Positions 1 to 3,971 of a stretch of 5,595 nucleotides of DNA are shown here, one piece after another. Origin of the DNA: an uncultured Lachnospiraceae bacterium (GTDB lineage Bacteria > Bacillota > Clostridia > Lachnospirales > Lachnospiraceae). Under the pieces are notes generated by a model. The model had not been told where the DNA came from and searched no databases. It worked only from the letters and a program-made list of their open reading frames with translations. Position numbers and translations under genes: made by a program. The stretch is from NCBI GenBank assembly GCA_905201915.1, contig CAJKQE010000118.1, positions 1 to 5,595 on the forward strand, written 5' to 3'. Numbering within the stretch: position 1 is the first letter of the stretch; each line of letters begins with the position of its first letter.

Positions 1-142
1 GTAGTATTATTTTTTGACCAACTGAATTATGACAACTTTTTTAATTATTCCGATCCGGTCTTCCAAAGGTGTAAATAAAGTGTAAATTATTGGTTAATCC
101 TCAAGAAATCCAATAAAATCAAGGCTTTCACAGCGTACATTA
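1..142. other. Non-coding stretch beyond the phosphatase break, possible end of a mobile element
   Basis: No supported gene. The plus-strand frame from position 1 is open for 25 codons to TAA at 76-78 (ending DPVFQRCK) and might be the tail of a gene outside the window, but I recognise nothing in it. A pair of GTGTAAAT repeats lies at 69-87. If the phosphatase break is an integration junction, this stretch is the terminal sequence of the inserted element. Confidence 0.35.
69..87 (+). repeat. Two direct GTGTAAAT repeats spaced one helical turn
   Basis: GTGTAAAT occurs at 69-76 and 80-87, an 11-bp period that puts both copies on the same face of DNA. They lie 55-75 bp from the phosphatase break, a placement that would suit arm-type recombinase or excisionase binding sites, but chance is possible in AT-rich DNA. 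Confidence 0.4.
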
Positions 143-178
143 AATATTGCCGTGGCAGATGAATAATACTTTAATCAT
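140..178 (-). pseudogene. 5' fragment of a low-molecular-weight protein tyrosine phosphatase gene
   Basis: AGGAGG (192-187) stands 8 nt before an ATG that opens MIKVLFICHGNI and then hits TAA (142-140). This is the start of the LMW-PTP family, in which the next residues should be CRSPMAE; the P-loop C-x5-R-S begins at the Cys encoded at 157-155 and its arginine and serine are missing. Promoter, ribosome site and twelve codons are intact, and then family similarity ends abruptly: none of the three frames downstream continues the protein. This abrupt end indicates insertion of a mobile element or a deletion at about position 142, rather than gradual decay. The 12-residue peptide itself is unlikely to do anything. 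Confidence 0.8.
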
Positions 179-212
179 TATATTTTCCTCCTGAACTCTC
201 TCTTTTTTCCCT

Positions 213-240
213 ATTTTACGCACTTTTTTTATTTTTTCAA
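213..240 (-). promoter_or_regulatory. Promoter of the truncated phosphatase gene
   Basis: TTGAAA (240-235) and TAAAAT (218-213) are separated by 16 bp, each one mismatch from sigma-A consensus. The predicted start is near 206, giving a leader of about 28 nt that contains the ribosome site at 192-187. Confidence 0.6.
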
Positions 241-253
241 GATATACTGTTTT

Positions 254-673
254 TCAAAAAAATAGCAAAAATGGAATAACATGGCAATTCAAGACCAAGT
301 ATAATAATTTTGAAGGGTCAATTGTTACTCTCTGTTTAGAGGATGCATCACTCATCTTCATCGCTCTCAACCGTTTTTTCATCAAAATCTTCAATTGCTT
401 CTGTATAATTTCAGCCGTCTTCACACTCTCTGCTAACATCTGCATTGTCGCAAAACTATTGGCAACAGCTTTTGATACCAAAAAACATTCTGCCATTGCA
501 TTCATACTTTTTATCATTTCTGATTGAGTTATTCCCAAATTCATATTTGCATAAGCTTTTCCGACAGAGTTCAAAGCATCTACTACACCACTCTTATAAA
601 CAGCTGTCATTGGTTTCAGCATTTCTTGAACCTTTGCATTAAAACCTATTACAACATCTTCAAATGTATCCAA
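254..673 (-). pseudogene. Unrecognised reading frame, probably a decayed gene
   Basis: 139 codons from TTG 673; I do not recognise the product. The body (EDVVIGFNAKVQEMLKPM through MKKRLRAMKMS, in segments) is amphipathic and helical, rich in Met, Ala and Lys, and reads like real protein, with no transmembrane span. Three things argue against an intact gene. No ATG has a ribosome site, and the TTG is preceded by GGAG only 4 nt away. A stop lies 8 codons upstream in frame, whereas the next frame over starts at an ATG (717) and reads MYVDEPDKFPVS before it would have to shift into this frame. The last ~20 residues (SKLLYLVLNCHVIPFLLFF) are hydrophobic and out of character, as if the true 3' end were lost. 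It lies ~80 bp behind the flavoprotein gene with no promoter of its own visible. A short intact gene with an unusual start is the alternative. Confidence 0.45.
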
Positions 674-750
674 TCTCTCCGAGAGACTGGGAATTTATCT
701 GGCTCATCAACATACATGTTAAATAATATTTTTCATAAATGTTTCTTCTA

Positions 751-1275
751 TTATAATTTTTTACCAATCTCCTCAAGTTCTTTCATTGCATTGACATTTT
801 TTGCAAGTTCATCTCTGGCATTAGCATAATAGGATTTCTGGAAAAGCATATCCCATGACAGGTAGCTAGCCATACAATCAAATTGCTTGCAAATCAACTC
901 ATACTGTATACTATCAATTGGAGAACCTCCAACGATAATAACACCTACTTTTTTATTTTTCAATTGCAATCCACGGCAATAGCATTTATCAATGATAAGC
1001 TTTAATTGTGCTGACATTCCCCACCAATACACTGGTGTAGCAAAAAGAATCATATCTGCTGCGGCTATTTTATCAATTGTTGGATTTGTATCATCGCTGT
1101 CTACGCATCCTTTATAACATTGACAAGTTTCACACCCCTTACAAGATGCTATATGAAGCCTATCTGGCTCAATAACTTCAATTTCATTCTTTTCCAACGC
1201 ACCTTTCACAAATGCCTCTATCGCTGTCAAGGTGTTCCCTTTTCTTGCGCTTCCATTTATAATTACTATTTTCAT
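751..1275 (-). CDS. Flavodoxin-fold NAD(P)H-dependent FMN oxidoreductase, iron-sulfur flavoprotein-like
   Basis: 174 aa. It begins MKIVIINGSARKGNT, the FMN phosphate-binding loop of the NADPH-dependent FMN reductase / iron-sulfur flavoprotein group. ATPVYWWGMSAQLKLIIDK (79-97) is the family's second flavin-contact segment (P-x-Y-W..S..K..IDR), and VGVIIVGGS (110-118) is the third strand/loop. Cysteines 45, 48, 51 and 57 fit C-x2-C-x2-C-x5-C, the compact motif that carries a [4Fe-4S] cluster in archaeal iron-sulfur flavoprotein; C53 is extra. Many relatives keep only part of this motif, so cluster binding is not certain. The role is probably electron transfer or reduction of quinones, nitro compounds or other small oxidants in the cytosol. 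An upstream in-frame ATG at 1290 is part of its own ribosome site: GGAGG (1288-1284) is 8 nt before the ATG at 1275, which I therefore choose. It has its own promoter. Confidence 0.88.
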   Translation of the reverse strand: MKIVIINGSARKGNTLTAIEAFVKGALEKNEIEVIEPDRLHIASCKGCETCQCYKGCVDSDDTNPTIDKIAAADMILFATPVYWWGMSAQLKLIIDKCYCRGLQLKNKKVGVIIVGGSPIDSIQYELICKQFDCMASYLSWDMLFQKSYYANARDELAKNVNAMKELEEIGKKL

Positions 1276-1347
1276 ACTGCTATCCTCCATTTACAATCCG
1301 ATTTCTATAATTTAACAAGTAAACCAGTTGTCTCATTTATTTCATAA

Positions 1348-1376
1348 ATTATAGCACAAACCTCTAAACTTCATAA
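1348..1376 (-). promoter_or_regulatory. Extended -10 promoter of the flavoprotein gene
   Basis: TGCTATAAT places a consensus -10 (TATAAT, 1353-1348) behind an extended TGn element. A poor -35 (TTATGA) would lie 17 bp upstream, at 1376-1371, which the TGn element can compensate for. The expected transcript start is near 1341, giving a ~65-nt leader before the ATG at 1275. I see no riboswitch-like structure in the leader. Confidence 0.65.
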
Positions 1377-1400
1377 AAGAAAAACTTTTTAGTATCAATT

Positions 1401-1460
1401 ATCTGCGACATTCTGAAAATACACATTTAACTTCTACTGAAAACTCTGAAAAATGATTCA
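1401..1460 (-). pseudogene. Remnant of a second YgjP-like metallopeptidase gene (about 60 bp)
   Basis: These bases align without gaps to 2200-2259 inside the intact metallopeptidase gene: by eye 48 of 60 match. Read on the minus strand in the same frame it gives NHFSEFSVEVKCVFSECRR followed by a stop, against NHSAEFYVEVERVFPEYRK in the intact gene (from residue 154). It lacks the HExxH segment and has no start, so it is a non-coding relic. Similarity fades on both sides (before 1401 and after ~1461, next to the DUF4259 stop). The intact gene and this relic are direct repeats bracketing the zinc-ribbon and DUF4259 genes. Confidence 0.8.
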
Positions 1461-1469
1461 AGTTGCTTA

Positions 1470-1874
1470 TTATCTAAGTCTTTCTCGTATAGAAATCTTA
1501 TCTTCTCTCCATGCACTATATAATTCCTTATTTTCCTCCCATAGCTCCTTTATTTCAGAACTATCGGAAAGCACAGCGTCAATAGCTGCTATAGCCTTCT
1601 GTTTGAGTGGAGTAAAATCAAAAGACTTTAATGTTTTTACCCATTCAAAGTAATCTTCATCATCACATCTATATTGCTTTTCGTTAAACACACCATCAAT
1701 GACTGCCGCCGATACCAGTGCATAACATCCCTCGTCATATTCAACATATTCTGCCCCAATCACAGCGTCAAAATATTTTTCCATATCCGTAATAATTTCT
1801 AATGACTCTCTCAAGTCGTCCAACGCATCATAAGCTATATCGTCATCAAACACACCATAATTCCATGCGCCCAT
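1470..1874 (-). CDS. DUF4259 domain-containing protein
   Basis: 134 aa, the usual size of the family. The N-terminus MGAWNYGVFDDDIAYDALDDL is the family signature (typically MGAWGYG.F..D.A.D...DL), followed by a helical acidic middle with YDEGCYALVSAAVIDGV. No catalytic motif, membrane segment or signal peptide is visible, and no biochemical function is known to me; members are scattered in bacterial accessory regions. AGGAG (1888-1884), 9 nt before the ATG, supports the start. It follows the zinc-ribbon gene by 23 bp in the same direction. Its stop codon almost abuts the decayed metallopeptidase fragment, suggesting that its 3' boundary coincides with an old recombination point. Family call is confident, function none. 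Confidence 0.85.
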   Translation of the reverse strand: MGAWNYGVFDDDIAYDALDDLRESLEIITDMEKYFDAVIGAEYVEYDEGCYALVSAAVIDGVFNEKQYRCDDEDYFEWVKTLKSFDFTPLKQKAIAAIDAVLSDSSEIKELWEENKELYSAWREDKISIRERLR

Positions 1875-1897
1875 TTTAATATTCTCCTAAATTCACA

Positions 1898-2077
1898 TTA
1901 TCTCTCTACCTCAGATAACTCTTCCCAGTCTTCTCTATTGCCACATCTTTTTAGATAATCTTGACCGCCATCTACAGCAACTGCACCACACTTGCAAAAC
2001 TTAAAATCATGTACAGATTTACTTTCAATTACATCTCCGCATTTCTTACACTTTATTTTATTAACAATTATTTTCAT
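1898..2077 (-). CDS. Small zinc-ribbon protein (DUF7695-like)
   Basis: 59 aa. Two cysteine pairs are visible: CKKC (residues 10-13) and, after ~18 residues, CKC (27-29), followed by GAVAVDGGQDYLKRCGN and an acidic tail (EDWEELSE). This is the look of a small single-domain zinc ribbon, and I recall the 'KCGD.IES.S.HDFK.C.CGAVAVDGG' signature from proteins annotated DUF7695; function unknown. The frame can be extended to a GTG at 2098, but the ATG at 2077 is a better start: AGGTG (2088-2084) lies 6 nt before it and the remaining protein begins MKIIVNKIKC, as family members do. It is followed after 23 bp by the DUF4259 gene, which has its own ribosome site, so the two are probably one transcript. 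Confidence 0.75.
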   Translation of the reverse strand: MKIIVNKIKCKKCGDVIESKSVHDFKFCKCGAVAVDGGQDYLKRCGNREDWEELSEVER

Positions 2078-2078
2078 A

Positions 2079-2100
2079 TCTTTCACCTTTTCTTTCACCT
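2079..2100 (-). promoter_or_regulatory. Duplicated Shine-Dalgarno-like element before the zinc-ribbon gene
   Basis: AGGTGAAAGA occurs twice with a 12-nt period (2100-2091 and 2088-2079). Each copy carries an AGGTG core; the second serves the ATG at 2077. The GTG within each copy creates the alternative upstream start at 2098, which I think is spurious. Confidence 0.5.
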
Positions 2101-2146
2101 ACCATCTCTTATTGTGAGAACGCAAATAGTGTAGTATCCTCTCTTT

Positions 2147-2716
2147 CTATGGAAGACGAGCAAGATACAATCCACCATTTTCCTTAAGCCATTTCTGACA
2201 TTTGCGGTATTCTGGAAATACACGCTCAACTTCTACATAAAACTCTGCTGAATGATTCATTTGTTTTCTATGACAGAGTTCATGAACAACAACATAATCC
2301 ATCACATCTTCTGGAAATAACATCAAAAGACAATTAAAATTCAGATTACCCTTACTAGAACAACTTCCCCAACGTGAACGCTGATTACGAATTGTAATTC
2401 TGCCATAAGTGACACCCACAAGTGGAGCATATTTCTTTACTTTTTCTGGAATTACAACCAACGCCTTCTTTGCCAGCTCCCTAATCTCATCCCTAGTAAA
2501 TAGAGGAATTTGTTCTAAGTCCTTCTTTCTGTCTTGCATTTTTACTAAGTGCTTCTCAATCCAGCCCCGTTTCTCATGAATGAAAGCGTTAATTTCACCA
2601 CAGCTCATGCCCTTGGGAGCACGCACAAGAATACCATCCATACGTAATTCGATGGCGATTGACTTGCGGGAACTATAAATTATATTAAATTGTAACCCCT
2701 CAAAATAGTTCGCCAT
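2147..2716 (-). CDS. YgjP-like (DUF45) metal-dependent hydrolase, M48-type HExxH metallopeptidase
   Basis: 189 aa from the chosen ATG. The family hallmarks are both present: RWGSCSSKGNLNFN (115-128), and VVHELCHRKQMNH (143-155), where H145, E146 and H149 form HExxH and H155 is a likely third zinc ligand. The N-terminus has the family's IRKS-like beta segment (YSSRKSIAIELRMDGILVRAPKG in pieces, residues 14-36) and a helical stretch (40-70). It is soluble, with no signal peptide. A longer frame begins at TTG 2758, but AAGGAG (2733-2728) stands 11 nt before the internal ATG at 2716, so I take the shorter form. Members of this family are often found beside type I restriction-modification genes, which fits the HsdM/HsdS-like gene 1.3 kb upstream. 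The biological substrate is unknown. A decayed copy of part of this gene lies at 1401-1460. Confidence 0.88.
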   Translation of the reverse strand: MANYFEGLQFNIIYSSRKSIAIELRMDGILVRAPKGMSCGEINAFIHEKRGWIEKHLVKMQDRKKDLEQIPLFTRDEIRELAKKALVVIPEKVKKYAPLVGVTYGRITIRNQRSRWGSCSSKGNLNFNCLLMLFPEDVMDYVVVHELCHRKQMNHSAEFYVEVERVFPEYRKCQKWLKENGGLYLARLP

Positions 2717-2773
2717 ATCTTCGTTCTCTCCTTGCGTACAAAACTTGTTTTTAGACAATATTCAACGATTCTT

Positions 2774-3145
2774 CTATTTCTCCGGTACAATCTCAATCCA
2801 ATATCCATCTGGATCACTGATAAAATAAATTCCCATTTTCGGATTTTCATAACAAATACAGTTCATTTCCTCATGTTTTCTATGAGCTTCTTCCATATTA
2901 TCAGTAGTAAATGCCAAGTGTATTTCATTATCCCCTAAATCATAATGATCTTTCTCCCAATCACGCAGCCAGGTCAATTCCAATTGAAATCCTGTTTTCC
3001 CATCTCCCAGATAAACAAGAATAAAACTTCCGTCTTTCGCTTCTTTGCGTCTTACTTCCTTTAATCCAAGTGCTTTTTCATAAAACTGAATAGATGTCTC
3101 CAAATTTTTTACGTTGTAATTATAATGTGCAAATTGAAAATTCAT
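2774..3145 (-). CDS. VOC-superfamily protein, glyoxalase I-like (lactoylglutathione lyase family)
   Basis: 123 aa, about the length of bacterial glyoxalase I. It has the two babab modules of the vicinal oxygen chelate fold: FAHYNYNVKNLETSIQFYEKALGL at the N-terminus (given in two parts: residues 5-15 and 16-28), and NEIHLAF...MEEAHRKHEE, ending in ISDPDGYWIEIVPEK. The four positions that bind the metal in E. coli glyoxalase I (H5, E56, H74, E122) are matched here by H7, E56 (FQLEL), H76 (EIHLAF) and E118 (WIEIV). An active divalent-metal enzyme is therefore plausible. The substrate cannot be read from sequence: methylglyoxal hemithioacetal with a low-molecular-weight thiol is one option, but many VOC proteins act on other compounds or confer resistance. 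AGGAGG (3157-3152), 6 nt before the ATG, fixes the start. It follows the TIR gene by 57 bp and precedes the metallopeptidase gene by 57 bp. Confidence 0.88.
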   Translation of the reverse strand: MNFQFAHYNYNVKNLETSIQFYEKALGLKEVRRKEAKDGSFILVYLGDGKTGFQLELTWLRDWEKDHYDLGDNEIHLAFTTDNMEEAHRKHEEMNCICYENPKMGIYFISDPDGYWIEIVPEK

Positions 3146-3170
3146 AATATTCCTCCTATCGTATCAGCTA

Positions 3171-3199
3171 AATATATTGTGTATACATACATTACTAAA
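3171..3199 (-). promoter_or_regulatory. Possible promoter with a near-palindrome in its spacer, upstream of the VOC gene
   Basis: In the 57-bp gap after the TIR gene, a weak -35 (TTTAGT, 3199-3194) and a fair -10 (TATATT, 3176-3171) are 17 bp apart. The spacer is nearly filled by an imperfect palindrome, TGTATGTATACACA (3191-3178), centred on GTATAC, which would suit a dimeric repressor or activator. The -35 matches the consensus at only 3 of 6 positions, so this is tentative. There is no terminator hairpin between TIR and VOC, so read-through from the defence genes is equally possible. Confidence 0.3.
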
Positions 3200-3202
3200 T
3201 TC

Positions 3203-3970
3203 CTAATCCACCTTCCACAATTCATCCGGATAAATATTCCTTGCTCTCCCAATATCCGAAAATGTATTCACCTTACTTTTTGTAGTCTTAAATTTCACAT
3301 AATTCCCCACCTGAAGATCCATAAATGCCCCGGCCCAATAAAACAGCCAATCGCTTTCTGCCTTCATTCCATCCGGCGGCTCTGCAATATGTCCTTTGAT
3401 TTTATAACATCGATACTGATCATTATGTAATTTACGAACACCTTCAATCACCGCTTTATAATAACCTTCATGGTCTTTTTCCAGAATACAGTCTTCGCTT
3501 TCTAAATTTTTCAGTTTCCTCTGAAATTCCACAACACGTTTATGGAATTCTGCTGTCTGATAAGATTCTAAAATACCCTGCTTATGAAATTCATCATAAA
3601 CAGCGCTTAAAGCTTCTATGCTGTCCAATGGACGCATCTGTATTCCCTGAAAAGGTGTATGATTTAAGCTTTCAAAAGGAACTGTTACAAGAGGAAAAAA
3701 TCTCTTATTCTGTCCCCAAGCTGCCCCCATTTCCACAAGGCAAAAAGCACTTTTTAAATATTCTTCTGTAATCAAAGATACAAAAGCCTCGCAATTTTGA
3801 AGCTGCTGCCGTATTTTCTCACTAAACTTCCCCCCTGTTTCCAACATTTCCAAATATGCGGTGCAAAAAATATCCTGTTTTGCAATTCCCATTCCAAGTT
3901 GTAAAAATTCTATAAAAGCTTCTGCCAATTCTTTATTTTTTGTACAGTAACTGATAAATATTTTCTTCAT
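3203..3970 (-). CDS. TIR-domain protein, probable NADase effector of a defence module
   Basis: 255 aa. Residues 2-~90 form a bacterial TIR domain: it opens with KKIFISYCTKNKELAEAF (strand A and helix A, with the conserved SY), continues through IFCTAY and FSEKIRQQL to FVSLITEEYLKS, and then has SAFCLVEMGAAWG (74-86). S74, C77 and E80 fit the S-x-(W/F)-C-x-x-E pattern in which the glutamate is the catalytic residue of TIR NADases, so NAD+ cleavage is likely. About 135-185 is charged and helical. About 187-255 is a small unrecognised domain rich in aromatic residues, ending DIGRARNIYPDELWKVD, which may contact a partner or ligand. There is no signal peptide or membrane segment, so it should be cytosolic. 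The start is well supported: GGAGG (3984-3980) lies inside the end of the preceding methyltransferase-like gene, 9 nt before the ATG, with stop and start joined as TAAAATG. This implies translational coupling and probably a functional pair. Confidence 0.9.
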   Translation of the reverse strand: MKKIFISYCTKNKELAEAFIEFLQLGMGIAKQDIFCTAYLEMLETGGKFSEKIRQQLQNCEAFVSLITEEYLKSAFCLVEMGAAWGQNKRFFPLVTVPFESLNHTPFQGIQMRPLDSIEALSAVYDEFHKQGILESYQTAEFHKRVVEFQRKLKNLESEDCILEKDHEGYYKAVIEGVRKLHNDQYRCYKIKGHIAEPPDGMKAESDWLFYWAGAFMDLQVGNYVKFKTTKSKVNTFSDIGRARNIYPDELWKVD

Positions 3971-3971
3971 T

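Noticed and set aside
524..829. Plus-strand frame across the flavoprotein/unknown-gene boundary
   Set aside because: Antisense to coding sequence, low-complexity composition (Ser, Phe, Ile runs) and no ribosome site.
1276..1290. Upstream ATG of the flavoprotein frame (extra residues MEDSS)
   Set aside because: That ATG overlaps the GGAGG that serves the ATG at 1275; the family begins at MKIVIINGS.
1370..1400. Possible terminator after DUF4259 (A-run, G, T-run on the minus strand)
   Set aside because: The inverted repeat is only A/T runs around a single G, too weak for an intrinsic terminator, and it overlaps the upstream part of the flavoprotein promoter region.
2078..2098. GTG-initiated extension of the zinc-ribbon protein
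   Set aside because: The codons encode the duplicated AGGTGAAAGA element; the ATG at 2077 has proper spacing and fits the family start.
2717..2758. TTG-initiated 14-residue extension of the metallopeptidase
   Set aside because: No ribosome site before the TTG, whereas AAGGAG precedes the ATG at 2716; the extra residues resemble leader DNA rather than family sequence.
3125..3430. Plus-strand 101-codon frame opposite the TIR gene
   Set aside because: Antisense shadow of the TIR gene, cysteine/isoleucine/histidine-rich with no domain.
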